This document shows positions 32,750-40,927 of a DNA stretch of 64,000 bases, in pieces. This DNA comes from Thermococcus indicus. GTDB lineage: Archaea; Methanobacteriota_B; Thermococci; Thermococcales; Thermococcaceae. Both the position numbers and the translations under genes were made by a program. Under the pieces are notes generated by a model. It did no database searches. It was given only the letters and a program-made list of their open reading frames with translations, and had not been told where the DNA came from. The first letter of the stretch is position 1, and every line of letters begins with the position of its first letter. The stretch is taken from assembly GCF_006274605.1 (NCBI RefSeq), contig NZ_CP040846.1:1123041-1187040 (forward strand), given 5' to 3'.

Positions 32750-33742
32750 TCATCTCTTGAGTATGACCCCGAGGGCAACGCCGAGGACTATGCCGACGAC
32801 CAGGGAGAGCGCCACGTACCTTCCCACATCGTCCCTCTGGGCCGGCAGGGTTTCTCCCGGCCTGCCGCCGAGGGCCTTAATCACCGCCGCGCTGTTCTCG
32901 ATTAGAACCTCCGTGTAAGGTCTGTCGCTCCAGAAGACCGTTATCTCGGCGAGCGGCTTCCCGCTCTTTGCCGCCAGCTCCTTCGCCGCGTCCTTCATCT
33001 GGTCGGGGCTGTCGAGGGCGTAGACCACGAGGTCGGTTCCTTCGGCGGTTCCGAGGAGCTCGTCGATGCCTATCGCAGGAACCTCCTCCTCGGGCTTTAT
33101 TGAGGCAGCTGCCCTTATCCCGAGCCACTCGATGGCGTACTCGTCGGGCGGCATCTGGATGACGGCGGTTTTGTTGCCCTCAACCAGCGCCCTGTACGCC
33201 TCCACTATCGCCTCGACCCTGCTCTCGAAGTCCCTGTAACTCGCCCTGTAGAGCCCCGCTTGGGTGGGGTTGGCCCTCTCGAGCGCCTTTTCAGTCGCCC
33301 TCGCTATGGCCAGGGCGTTGGTCGGGTCCAGCCAGACGCCGTGGGGGTTGTCCTTGTCGTTGTACCAGTGCTCGGGGAGATAGCGGAAGCCCTCGCGCTT
33401 GTAGTCATCGAGGAAAAGCGCCTCCCCCGTTATCGTTCCCTCCTCCTTCAGCTCGGCTATCTTCTTCTCCACGGGCAGGTGGCCGCCGGTGGTTACTATC
33501 ACGTCGGCTTTCCTCAGGAGTTCGATCTGGCTCGCGGTCAGCTGGTACTCATGGGGATCCGCGCCGGGGGGAATTATGTAAACCACATCCACGGAGTCCC
33601 CGAAGGCGTCCTGAACTATTGAGGCAATCGGGGCTATGCTGGTAACTACGAGGGGTTTCTCTGAGGAGGCCCCGGCGAAGGGGATGAGCCCTGCCGTCGC
33701 GGTTAGTAAGATGAGTGTGATAACCAATCCTCCCGCCCTCAT
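32750..33742 (-). CDS. ZnuA-like metal-binding protein with C-terminal membrane anchor
   Basis: A 330-residue solute-binding protein of the zinc/manganese (TroA/ZnuA) family. It has a signal peptide (MRAGGLVITLILLTATAG) and putative metal ligands in DPHEYQLT, GGHLPVEK, NPHGVWLDP and a late Asp in ALDSPDQMK. The usual His-rich loop is absent. A final hydrophobic segment (YVALSLVVGIVLGVALGVIL) anchors it to the membrane, which replaces a lipobox. No ABC ATPase or permease genes lie beside it, so its partners are elsewhere. ATG 33742 follows GGGTGACC. Confidence 0.85.
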   Translation of the reverse strand: MRAGGLVITLILLTATAGLIPFAGASSEKPLVVTSIAPIASIVQDAFGDSVDVVYIIPPGADPHEYQLTASQIELLRKADVIVTTGGHLPVEKKIAELKEEGTITGEALFLDDYKREGFRYLPEHWYNDKDNPHGVWLDPTNALAIARATEKALERANPTQAGLYRASYRDFESRVEAIVEAYRALVEGNKTAVIQMPPDEYAIEWLGIRAAASIKPEEEVPAIGIDELLGTAEGTDLVVYALDSPDQMKDAAKELAAKSGKPLAEITVFWSDRPYTEVLIENSAAVIKALGGRPGETLPAQRDDVGRYVALSLVVGIVLGVALGVILKR

Positions 33743-33773
33743 TTTCGGTCACCCGAACTCTTCTTCCGAAATC

Positions 33774-33785
33774 GCTTTAAAAAGC
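33774..33785 (-). promoter_or_regulatory. TATA box for ZnuA-like gene
   Basis: The minus strand reads GCTTTTTAAAGC, 32-43 bases before ATG 33742. It is nearly palindromic and sits back to back with the TATA box of the metalloprotease gene. Confidence 0.5.
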
Positions 33786-33793
33786 CCTCGGAA

Positions 33794-33805
33794 GCTTTAA
33801 ATACC
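33794..33805 (+). promoter_or_regulatory. TATA box for secreted metalloprotease gene
   Basis: GCTTTAAATACC lies 30-41 bases before ATG 33835. Confidence 0.55.
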
Positions 33806-33834
33806 AGTTGCCCGAAATACCACAGGGTGTCGTG

Positions 33835-35622
33835 ATGAAGCGACTGTGGGCTTTAATAATCCTGTCGCTCTTCATCGGAGCGGCCGCGCCGCAGGTGACC
33901 GGCTACGATGTGACCGAACGGGTGAGCGTTGAGATAAGTCCCAACTCCGAGCTGCTGAGCGTCGTTTACTACCTCGCCTTTGGCCACGACCCCTTCGTCG
34001 TAGACCGCGGGGGCTACCTCGATGAAGTTGATTCATATTTCGCCCCCTACAGGAACCACCGCGCGGTTCAGATGCTGCGGGAGCACCTTGAAAAGGCCTC
34101 TTCCATCTCGGAGAGGGACATGAGGCTGTTCTACATCGAGTATTATCTCCTCCTCTGCACGGAACCTCCTGAGCTCCAGCCCTGGGGGAACATCGACGAC
34201 CCCTGGACGCTCGACTTCATCGGGGCATTGAGGGACTTCGCCAGGGAGAGCGACTTCATGACCTTTTACAGAACCCATCAGGATTACTACCTGGAAGACC
34301 TCCGGATATACGAGAACGCCCTCTCGCTCCTCCCGCCGGACGAGTTTCTGAGCAGATACACCGACGCTTCCAACGTCCGCTTCGAGTTCCTGCACCCGTT
34401 CCTGGTGGCGATACACGGCCACAGCTTCAACCCCGTCAGGGACGGCGTCCAGATATACGGGGCTGGGGGAATGGTACCCCTCGTTAGGCGCGACCCCCAG
34501 AGGACGGTTTGGAGCTACAAGACGGCGAGGGACACGATGTTCGGCCTGCCCCTCAACAGGGACTACGTGAACAACACGGGCCTTGACGAGCTTATCTACC
34601 TGGGCTTCGTCTACCACGAGCTGGGCCACGACATCACCCTGCCGGGCCTCTACGCCAACTACGGCGACACTTACTCCCTGGCCTACCTGGAGGACACCAT
34701 TGAGGAGGACATGCCGTACCTAGCGCGCTACGACATTCACTTCTGGGACCGGACGGGAATGATATACGAGGGCTTCGCTGACGGCTGGCTGGACTTCGCG
34801 CTCTCCAACGTGGACCCCGACTACGCGGCCTTGGCGGTGTGGCTCCAGAGGGCCTGGGGCGAGTTCTGGATAGACGAGGTGCTCCGGCTCTACGGCAGGT
34901 ACGCGGCAATGAGCGTCCAGAACTCCGTTCCCCTCAACGACTACGTGGACGAGATGCTCGTTGATCTGAGGACGATGATTCCCCCCGAGAACGCCGGCAA
35001 GCTCTACGACGAGCGCGTCCCGGTGACCCCGCTGAGGGCCTTCGACAGGGGTGCGGTGAAGGGTAGAGTAGTGATAGTTTACGGAACCCAGAACCCCGAC
35101 CCTTCGGGGGTCGAGAGGGACAGGGAGACGGCCGATACAATAGCCCAGAACCTCAGGGTCTTTTACTCCCAGTGGAACGGGACGGTGGAGGTTTCGATCA
35201 AGGCGGACGTGAACGTCACCGACGAGGACCTGAACTCGAACCTGGTGTTGGTCGGAGGGCCCTACTCAAACTCGCTCGTCGATGAGCTGGACGAGGGCTT
35301 TCCACTGCGCTTTGTGCCCGCTGGAGACGGCCACTGGATCCTCGAGAGGAACCCCGACTGGGAGGTTTACTCCTACGTTCTAACCAGCAATGAGGAAGAC
35401 CCCGTTATCACGGGGGAGCTCGAGGACATCACGGGAACCGCCGCAATAATGGCCGTGAGGAACCCACACAACCCGGCCAATTACATCGTCTGGGTGGCGG
35501 GGGAGAACAGGAACCTGACGGCCCTCTTCCAGAACCCGACGTACTACCTGAGCAGCTACGAAATATGGAGTGAAAAGGGAATAGAGATGGGGTTCTACGT
35601 TCAGCCGCTGGCGTCTTCCTGA
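33835..35622 (+). CDS. Secreted zinc metalloprotease (DUF4932-like)
   Basis: A 595-residue exported protein with a signal peptide (MKRLWALIILSLFIGAAAPQ). The zincin motif is HELGH at H261-E262-H265, with a candidate third ligand E312 in YEGFADGW, a gluzincin-like arrangement resembling DUF4932 proteins. The N-terminal 250 residues are helical. The C-terminal about 200 residues (from GRVVIVYGTQNPDP) form an alpha/beta domain whose VYGT...ETADTIAQNL and LVLVGGPYSN pieces look like an S-layer-associated or Rossmann-like module. ATG 33835 is chosen over the upstream TTG because of AGGGTG and the signal peptide. Substrate is unknown; an extracellular protease is the best inference. Confidence 0.75.
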   Translation: MKRLWALIILSLFIGAAAPQVTGYDVTERVSVEISPNSELLSVVYYLAFGHDPFVVDRGGYLDEVDSYFAPYRNHRAVQMLREHLEKASSISERDMRLFYIEYYLLLCTEPPELQPWGNIDDPWTLDFIGALRDFARESDFMTFYRTHQDYYLEDLRIYENALSLLPPDEFLSRYTDASNVRFEFLHPFLVAIHGHSFNPVRDGVQIYGAGGMVPLVRRDPQRTVWSYKTARDTMFGLPLNRDYVNNTGLDELIYLGFVYHELGHDITLPGLYANYGDTYSLAYLEDTIEEDMPYLARYDIHFWDRTGMIYEGFADGWLDFALSNVDPDYAALAVWLQRAWGEFWIDEVLRLYGRYAAMSVQNSVPLNDYVDEMLVDLRTMIPPENAGKLYDERVPVTPLRAFDRGAVKGRVVIVYGTQNPDPSGVERDRETADTIAQNLRVFYSQWNGTVEVSIKADVNVTDEDLNSNLVLVGGPYSNSLVDELDEGFPLRFVPAGDGHWILERNPDWEVYSYVLTSNEEDPVITGELEDITGTAAIMAVRNPHNPANYIVWVAGENRNLTALFQNPTYYLSSYEIWSEKGIEMGFYVQPLASS

Positions 35623-35918
35623 GGGAGGCTTTCCCTTTTTCCATTTCCGTTGCTCTTGATGTGAGGCTTGCCGATGGCTATGGTGAAGCCCTTGAAGCTG
35701 TCGTCCTTTCTGTTGAACTCTATCGCCAGCGGAAGGCCGTTGTCCTCGTTGAAGACGATCCTCACGATCCTCGCCCGGGAGTGGTCGTTGAGGTAGTCCT
35801 CTTTGAGACCGTCGTAGTTCTCGAGCACCTCGTCTATGCTCTCGCTGTGCATTTCGTAGATTTCCCTGGCGTAAACGCTGTGGTTTTTGATTTCCTGAAC
35901 CCTCTTTTCCCGGTCCAA
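35601..35918 (-). CDS. Small conserved hypothetical protein
   Basis: A 105-residue charged protein (MDREKRVQEIKNHSVYAREIYEMH...) starting at TTG 35918 with GAGGGTGTGAT upstream. A helical first half is followed by IVRIVFNEDNGLPLAIEF and a FKGFTIAIGKPHIK strand pair. I do not recognise it. It lies 12 bases after the phosphoribosyltransferase gene, probably in the same transcript. Its 3' end overlaps the convergent metalloprotease gene by 22 bases. Confidence 0.6.
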   Translation of the reverse strand: MDREKRVQEIKNHSVYAREIYEMHSESIDEVLENYDGLKEDYLNDHSRARIVRIVFNEDNGLPLAIEFNRKDDSFKGFTIAIGKPHIKSNGNGKRESLPQEDASG

Positions 35919-35930
35919 GCTATCACACCC

Positions 35931-36578
35931 TCAGGCTTTGCGCCAGGCTCCCTCGCGGAACTTAAAAACTTTCCTGCGCTCCGCCATTCTGAGTGCTTCC
36001 TCAAGCTTGCCCTTCGGGACTTCCATCCCGTGGAGCTCCTTGAACAGGTCGATGATTTCATCGGTTGTTAAGGCTTCCTTCTCCTCAAAGAGGTTGCCAA
36101 CGAGGTTTATCATGTCCTCAACGAAGTTCCACGGGAAGACTATCCACGCCCAATCGATCTCCTCGCCGTAGTAGTCGGGCTTGAAGCGCGAACCCCTGAT
36201 GGTGAGGAGCGTGGCGACCCTTATCTCGGCCGGCCCCTTGCCCTCGATGTAGTTCCTGGCGAGCGTTAGGCTCTCCCCCGTGTCGCTGATGTCGTCGACG
36301 ATTAGAACCTTCTTGCCGCCCAGGTCGTAGTTGCTGCCGTACTTGAGCTTTGCCTTCCCGTCCGGGGTCGCTGTGACGCCCCAGTGCTCGACCTTGAGGC
36401 TGACGAGGTCCTTGATGCCGAGGTAGTCGCAGTAGAGCCTCGCTGCAACCCAGCCGCCCCTGGCAAGCCCGACCACAACATCGGGCTTCCAGCCGTCTTC
36501 GAGAATCTTCCAGGCACCTTCCTTTGCCCACCTTTCTATGTCGTCCCAAGAAGCGAGATAAGCCGGAAACTTCTTCAT
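35931..36578 (-). CDS. Phosphoribosyltransferase (COG2236-like)
   Basis: Type I PRTase of 215 residues with the PRPP-binding motif VLIVDDISDTGESL. The N-terminal GLARGGWVAARLY loop supplies the pyrophosphate contacts. It resembles archaeal purine (hypoxanthine/guanine/xanthine-type) salvage PRTases, but the base is not assignable by eye. A C-terminal extension of about 60 residues (from TTDEIIDLFKELHGMEVPKG) looks like a small winged-helix or dimerisation element. A TATA box (ACTTAAATAC) lies at about 36616; the start lacks a strong ribosome site, so the transcript may be leaderless. Confidence 0.8.
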   Translation of the reverse strand: MKKFPAYLASWDDIERWAKEGAWKILEDGWKPDVVVGLARGGWVAARLYCDYLGIKDLVSLKVEHWGVTATPDGKAKLKYGSNYDLGGKKVLIVDDISDTGESLTLARNYIEGKGPAEIRVATLLTIRGSRFKPDYYGEEIDWAWIVFPWNFVEDMINLVGNLFEEKEALTTDEIIDLFKELHGMEVPKGKLEEALRMAERRKVFKFREGAWRKA

Positions 36579-36610
36579 TGGATTTCCCTTAATTGAGCGG
36601 AGGGAAGGGT

Positions 36611-36620
36611 GTATTTAAGT
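36611..36620 (-). promoter_or_regulatory. TATA box for phosphoribosyltransferase
   Basis: The minus strand reads ACTTAAATAC, 33-42 bases before ATG 36578. Confidence 0.55.
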
Positions 36621-36650
36621 GTTTTGCTCCCGGGCGTTGATTGGGAGATG

Positions 36651-36660
36651 ATAAAAAAGG
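36651..36660 (-). terminator. Oligo-T terminator after cysS
   Basis: The minus strand reads CCTTTTTTAT, starting about 8 bases after the cysS stop and before the promoter of the next leftward gene. Confidence 0.5.
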
Positions 36661-36667
36661 TTGGAAA

Positions 36668-38098
36668 TCAGACCTTAACCCTCTTCCAGACCGTTCCCTG
36701 CGGGGTGTCCTCGAGCTGAATCCCCATCTCCCTGAGCTCTGCCCTTATCCTGTCGGCCAAAGCAAAGTTGCGCTCCTTCCTGAGCTGGGCGCGGACGTCG
36801 ATGAGGAGCTGGATAAGGGCCTCCTCCTCGCCCGCCCTCTGCTCCCTGAAGTAGTCCTCGAAGATGCCGAAGACCTCGCTTACGATCCTGAAGAACTCCA
36901 GCGCCTTGCGGAGGATGCTCTCCTTCGGCTTTTCAGCCTTCGTTAGATACCTGTTGACTGCGTTGCTCGCCTCGAACACCGCCTTCAAAGCCTCGGCAGT
37001 GTTGAAGTCGTCGTCCATGGCGCTGTAGAACTTCTCCCTCGCGTTCCTTATAGCCTCGTAGGCCTCGAACTCTTCCTGACCCCACTTGAATGCTATATCG
37101 GCCCGCTCCATGGCCACGCGGATGTTCTCGAGGGTGTTGTAGAGCCTCTCGAGGTTGTTCCTAGCGTGCTCTATGCCCTCCTCAGTGTAGTCGAGCGGCG
37201 AGCGGTAGTGCCTCTGGAGGATGAACAGCCGTATGACCTCGGGGTCGTAGCGCTCCAGCATTTCTCTGATGGTCACGAAGTTGCCGAGGCTCTTGCTCAT
37301 CTTCTCCCCGTTCACCATCAGGAAGCCGGTGTGGAGCCAGTACTTGACCCACTCGTGCCCTGTGCAGGCCTCGGTCTGGGCTATCTCGTTCTCGTGGTGC
37401 GGGAAGATTAGATCGTTGCCGCCACCGTGGATGTCGAAGCTCTCGCCGAGGTACTTGGTGCTCATCGTGGAGCACTCTATGTGCCAGCCGGGCCTTCCCT
37501 CGCCCCAGGGGCTTTCCCATTTGGGCTCCCCGGGCTTGGCTTTCTTCCAGAGGGCGAAGTCCTCGGGATTCTTCTTGCCCTCGCCGGGCTCAACGCGAGC
37601 GCCCTTCCTGAGCTCCTCGAGCTTTATCCCGCTCAGCTTTCCGTAGTCCCTGAACCTCTGAACCTCAAAGTAAACGCCGTCGCTTCCCTCGTAGGCGTAG
37701 CCCTTCTCCTGGAGCTTCCTCACGAACTCTATAATGTCGTCCATGTGCTCGGTGACGCGCGGATAGACGTCGGCGGGCTTGACCTTCAGGGCCTTCATGT
37801 CCTCAAGGAAGAGGCGGAGGAACCTCTCGGCAAGCTCCCTCGGATCCTCGCCGGTTTCATTCGCCCTGCGGATGATTTTATCGTCGATGTCGGTGAAGTT
37901 CATGACCATGAGAACGGTGTAGCCGCGGTGCTCAAGGTATCTCCGGATAACGTCGAAGGCCACGTAGGTTCTGGCGTGGCCGAGGTGAGTGTAATCGTAA
38001 ACCGTTGGCCCACAGACGTACATCCTGACCTCCCCGTCTCTCAAAGGCCTGAACTCCTCCTTCCGCTTTGTCAGGGTGTTGTACACTCTTATGGCCAT
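36668..38098 (-). CDS. cysS: Cysteinyl-tRNA synthetase
   Basis: Class I synthetase that charges tRNA-Cys, 476 residues. Zinc ligand C29 in MYVCGPTVYD, HIGH-type HLGH (38-41), further zinc ligands in ECSTMSTKYLG and GGGNDLIFPHHENE, and KMSKSLGNF are all intact. It has the normal bacterial/archaeal length including the DALR domain. The start has GGTGGTGAGAAG. The gene is monocistronic with its own TATA box and terminator. Confidence 0.97.
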   Translation of the reverse strand: MAIRVYNTLTKRKEEFRPLRDGEVRMYVCGPTVYDYTHLGHARTYVAFDVIRRYLEHRGYTVLMVMNFTDIDDKIIRRANETGEDPRELAERFLRLFLEDMKALKVKPADVYPRVTEHMDDIIEFVRKLQEKGYAYEGSDGVYFEVQRFRDYGKLSGIKLEELRKGARVEPGEGKKNPEDFALWKKAKPGEPKWESPWGEGRPGWHIECSTMSTKYLGESFDIHGGGNDLIFPHHENEIAQTEACTGHEWVKYWLHTGFLMVNGEKMSKSLGNFVTIREMLERYDPEVIRLFILQRHYRSPLDYTEEGIEHARNNLERLYNTLENIRVAMERADIAFKWGQEEFEAYEAIRNAREKFYSAMDDDFNTAEALKAVFEASNAVNRYLTKAEKPKESILRKALEFFRIVSEVFGIFEDYFREQRAGEEEALIQLLIDVRAQLRKERNFALADRIRAELREMGIQLEDTPQGTVWKRVKV

Positions 38099-38128
38099 CT
38101 TCTCACCACCGGGGGAACTTCGTGAAGC

Positions 38129-38139
38129 CCTTTTATTAG
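38129..38139 (-). promoter_or_regulatory. TATA box for cysS
   Basis: The minus strand reads CTAATAAAAGG, about 35 bases before the cysS ATG. Confidence 0.4.
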
Positions 38140-38226
38140 GTTATCGCCTTCATCATGGCCAGATTTGTGTACGCGGCCCGTTCTTTTTTGAAAGTCTGGG
38201 AGCGTGTGTGCACGGCCGCCGGCAAA

Positions 38227-38238
38227 AGCTTAAAAAGC
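38227..38238 (+). promoter_or_regulatory. TATA box for FKBP gene
   Basis: AGCTTAAAAAGC lies about 45 bases before the start, followed by a leader with GGAGGT. Confidence 0.5.
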
Positions 38239-38283
38239 AACCCTCTCAATCCGGGGTAGAGCAGGAAAAAGGAGGTTACGATG

Positions 38284-39318
38284 ATGAAGGTTCAGAAGGG
38301 AGACGTCATAAGGCTTCACTACACCGGAAAGGTCAAGGAGACCGGCGAGGTCTTTGACACCACCTACGAGGAGGTTGCCAAAGAAGCCGGAATCTACAAC
38401 GAGAACGGTATTTACGGCCCGGTTCCGATAGCCGTCGGCGCCGGTCACGTTCTCAAGGGCCTCGACGAGCAGCTTGAGGGCCTCGAGGTCGGAGAGAAGT
38501 ATGAGATAATAGTTCCGCCCGAGAAGGGCTTTGGAAAGCGCGACCCCAAGCTCATAAAGACCTTCACCCTCGGCCAGTTCAGGAGGCAGGGCATCTACCC
38601 GTTCCCGGGAATGCCGGTTGAGATCGAGACCGAGGGCGGCAGGAAGCTCAAGGGCCGCGTCCTCACCGTCAGCGGCGGCCGCGTGAGGGTTGATTTCAAC
38701 CACCCCTACGCCGGCAAGCACCTCATCTACGAGGCAGAGGTTGTTGAGAAGATTGAGGACCCGATAGAGAAGGTCAAGGCCCTGATAGAGCTCCGCATGC
38801 CCCGGGTGGACACCGGGAAGGTCATCATCGAGGTTGGCGAGAAGGACGTTACCGTGGACTTCAGCAACGCCGGACTTGAGAAGAACACCCTAGTCCTCGG
38901 AGAGATACTCCTCGAGAGCGACCTCAAGTTCATCGGCTACGAGGAGGTCAACTTCAAGCCGGGCGTTGACGAGCTCCTCAAGCCGCCCGAGGAGAAGGGC
39001 GAGGAAGTCGTGGAGCTCGAGGAAGAGGTCAGCGAGCCCCTCCTTGAGAAGGTTGAGGAGAAGGCTGAAGAGGCCAAGGAAGAGCCTGAGGCTGAGGCGA
39101 AGCCGGAGGAAGCCACCGAGGAGGAGCCCAAGGAGAAACCGGAGACCAAGGGGGCTGAGGAGGCGGAGAAGGAGAAGAAGCCCAAGAGGAAGACTACGAG
39201 AAAGAGCACCAAGGGCAGGAAGACCAGGAGAACGACGACCAAGAAGACCACCAGCAAGAAGAAGACCAAGGTGGTCGAGGAGAAGAAGGGCGAGTCCACA
39301 GCCAAAGACTCGGAGTGA
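38284..39318 (+). CDS. Long-type FKBP peptidyl-prolyl isomerase with acidic-basic tail
   Basis: A 344-residue cis-trans prolyl isomerase/chaperone. The FKBP fold (VQKGDVIRLHYTGK, GEVFDTTYEE, VGAGHVLKGLDEQLEGL, IIVPPEKGFGKRD) is followed by the archaeal insert and C-terminal domain to about residue 235. Then comes a tail of about 110 residues: first strongly acidic (EEKGEEVVELEEEVSE...), then strongly basic (KRKTTRKSTKGRKTRRTTTKK). Archaeal FKBPs of 26-29 kDa normally end before this tail. The acidic/basic layout recalls eukaryotic nuclear FKBPs and suggests binding to nucleic acid or ribosome. GGAGGT precedes; ATG 38281 is an equally possible start. Confidence 0.88.
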   Translation: MKVQKGDVIRLHYTGKVKETGEVFDTTYEEVAKEAGIYNENGIYGPVPIAVGAGHVLKGLDEQLEGLEVGEKYEIIVPPEKGFGKRDPKLIKTFTLGQFRRQGIYPFPGMPVEIETEGGRKLKGRVLTVSGGRVRVDFNHPYAGKHLIYEAEVVEKIEDPIEKVKALIELRMPRVDTGKVIIEVGEKDVTVDFSNAGLEKNTLVLGEILLESDLKFIGYEEVNFKPGVDELLKPPEEKGEEVVELEEEVSEPLLEKVEEKAEEAKEEPEAEAKPEEATEEEPKEKPETKGAEEAEKEKKPKRKTTRKSTKGRKTRRTTTKKTTSKKKTKVVEEKKGESTAKDSE

Positions 39319-39340
39319 GGTTTTTAATCCCTCACTTTTT
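39314..39340 (+). terminator. Stem-loop and T-run after FKBP gene
   Basis: AGTGAGG (39314-39320) and CCTCACT (39330-39336) form a perfect 7-bp stem with a 9-base loop, followed by TTTTT. The stem overlaps the stop codon. It looks like an intrinsic terminator. Confidence 0.6.
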
Positions 39341-39361
39341 ATATCTATTCTGGTGTGGTGC

Positions 39362-40270
39362 ATGGTCAGCGAGGAGAGGCTTAGGATACTGCTGGAGGAC
39401 CTCGGCTCGAAGTTCGTTAAGGATGACATTCCAAAGATTCGGAGTGCGCTGCTGGCCCTTCGAAAGGTGAGTGAAATCCCGGTCTCCCGTCTCAACCCTT
39501 CGACTGGGTATCATCCGGTGGTGATTTTCAAGAGGAGATTCGGAAGGATTCAAAAGGAGGTTCCCGTCTCCATCGTGGACCTGAAGGTTCTCAACAGATA
39601 CAACATGCCCGGATGGCGGAGGGAGATTGAATTTTGGCTCGATAATGATGTGGCCCTTCAGGACAGCATCATGGGAATAGAGGCCCTCATGATAGGCGAC
39701 CCCAGACAGCTGAACAGGCTGGGCGATGTCCTTCGTCGGATTCTTCAGCAGATGAATTATCGTCCGCGGAGGCTGATTCTCTTCTACAGCACAATCTACA
39801 TGGACTTTGGGGCGGACCGGTACATTCAGATAGACCTCCGCGGGGGAGACATGGAGCTGACGCTGATAAATATGAAATTAAGCGAGGCATCCAGCTATCT
39901 CGGAAGGGCCATAACCGGTATAGACTCCTCGTTCGGCAACAAGAACATGGAGTTCTATAAGCTGCTTTTTGCATACGCGACTGAAACACGGAGCTCTTTT
40001 GACTGGTTTTTCCACAGATACATATACCCTCGGCTAAATCCGGAGCAGAAGGAGTTCTTTGAGGAGATGCAGGACTACAGGAACTTCCTCACCCTCCTCT
40101 ACTCCTACATGAACCGTCTCAACAAGGACCGGATTGGAACGGAGGTTGGCATAAGGGTCATCAGAAGGGCCAATCCAAAGAGACCGCTTGAAATAGGCAT
40201 AGTGTTCACGAACCGGGGCATAGAGATAAGGAGGTACGCAAACAACGTCCAGATAAGCTTCATGGTGTGA
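39362..40270 (+). CDS. Conserved hypothetical protein
   Basis: A 302-residue soluble protein (MVSEERLRILLEDLGSKF...) I do not recognise. It is mainly helical, with a central beta section (RRLILFYSTIYMDFGADRYIQIDLRGGDMELTLI split by turns) and a basic C-terminus (RVIRRANPKRPLEIGIVF). No catalytic motif is evident. The open frame extends upstream inside the FKBP tail gene, but the ribosome site GGTGTGGTGC before ATG 39362 marks the start. The stop overlaps the GTG that could start the next gene, so the two may be cotranscribed. Confidence 0.7.
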   Translation: MVSEERLRILLEDLGSKFVKDDIPKIRSALLALRKVSEIPVSRLNPSTGYHPVVIFKRRFGRIQKEVPVSIVDLKVLNRYNMPGWRREIEFWLDNDVALQDSIMGIEALMIGDPRQLNRLGDVLRRILQQMNYRPRRLILFYSTIYMDFGADRYIQIDLRGGDMELTLINMKLSEASSYLGRAITGIDSSFGNKNMEFYKLLFAYATETRSSFDWFFHRYIYPRLNPEQKEFFEEMQDYRNFLTLLYSYMNRLNKDRIGTEVGIRVIRRANPKRPLEIGIVFTNRGIEIRRYANNVQISFMV

Positions 40271-40278
40271 ATGCCCCT

Positions 40279-40881
40279 ATGAAACTCAGACGCAACCCGT
40301 ACGTTCTCTACGCGCTTTCCCTACCATTTATCATCGCGGTCCGCTACAGCGGCGGCGGGCTCTTCCTCTGGGCGGGCTACAACGTCCTGTTCTATTTCGC
40401 CCTCCCCCTAGTCCTGGCGTATGCCCTCGGTTTCGAGCGGGGGGAGCTGGGGGTTCGGGCGGGCAGGCTTTCTGAGTACCGATGGGCCCTCTTCCTTTTC
40501 ATCGCCACAATCCCTCTGAGCATCTACGGCACGACGATTCCGTCGATGAAGGAGTACTATCCAATATTCGAATACTCTGGACCGCTTGATTTCATCGTCA
40601 AGGAGCTGGCGGTAGGGGTGATAATGTTCGCCCACGAGGCTTTTTACAGGGGAATACTGCTCTTTCCCCTCGCCAGGAGGAACGAGTGGCTCGGGATTCT
40701 GGCGCAGGATGTTCCCTACGCCCTCGTCCACATTGGAAAGCCGGGCATAGAGGTTCCATATTCGTTCGTGGCGGGGATAGTCTTCGCCAAGCTTGACCTT
40801 CGGGCCGGAAGCTTCCTCCCCAGCTTTCTCCTCCACTGGCTTGGCTCGGTGCTCTTCGACGTCCTGTGCGTCCTCCTATAG
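40279..40881 (+). CDS. CPBP-type (CAAX-like) membrane protease
   Basis: A 200-residue membrane protein with the CPBP/Abi motifs: E-x3-R in AHEAFYRGILLFPLA, His in VPYALVHIGKPGIE and a late LLHWLGSVLFD. It has six or seven hydrophobic segments. The family includes prenyl-protein proteases and bacteriocin self-immunity proteins; the archaeal role is unknown. The start could instead be GTG 40267, overlapping the previous stop; ATG 40279 is chosen with low certainty. The C-terminal ALVH and HW residues are intact, so it should be active. Confidence 0.8.
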   Translation: MKLRRNPYVLYALSLPFIIAVRYSGGGLFLWAGYNVLFYFALPLVLAYALGFERGELGVRAGRLSEYRWALFLFIATIPLSIYGTTIPSMKEYYPIFEYSGPLDFIVKELAVGVIMFAHEAFYRGILLFPLARRNEWLGILAQDVPYALVHIGKPGIEVPYSFVAGIVFAKLDLRAGSFLPSFLLHWLGSVLFDVLCVLL

Positions 40882-40927
40882 GCTAGGATGGCGAAATAGC
40901 TATTAGGGATCAGCCCCAAGAAACCTT

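Noticed and set aside
38140-38200. ATGATGA on the minus strand upstream of cysS as a second C/D box RNA
   Set aside because: No CTGA boxes at guide distance and no closing stem.
38966-39361. Long Arg-rich upstream extension of the 39362 gene
   Set aside because: It is the shifted reading of the FKBP polypurine tail. The stem-loop terminator and ribosome site before ATG 39362 mark the true boundary.
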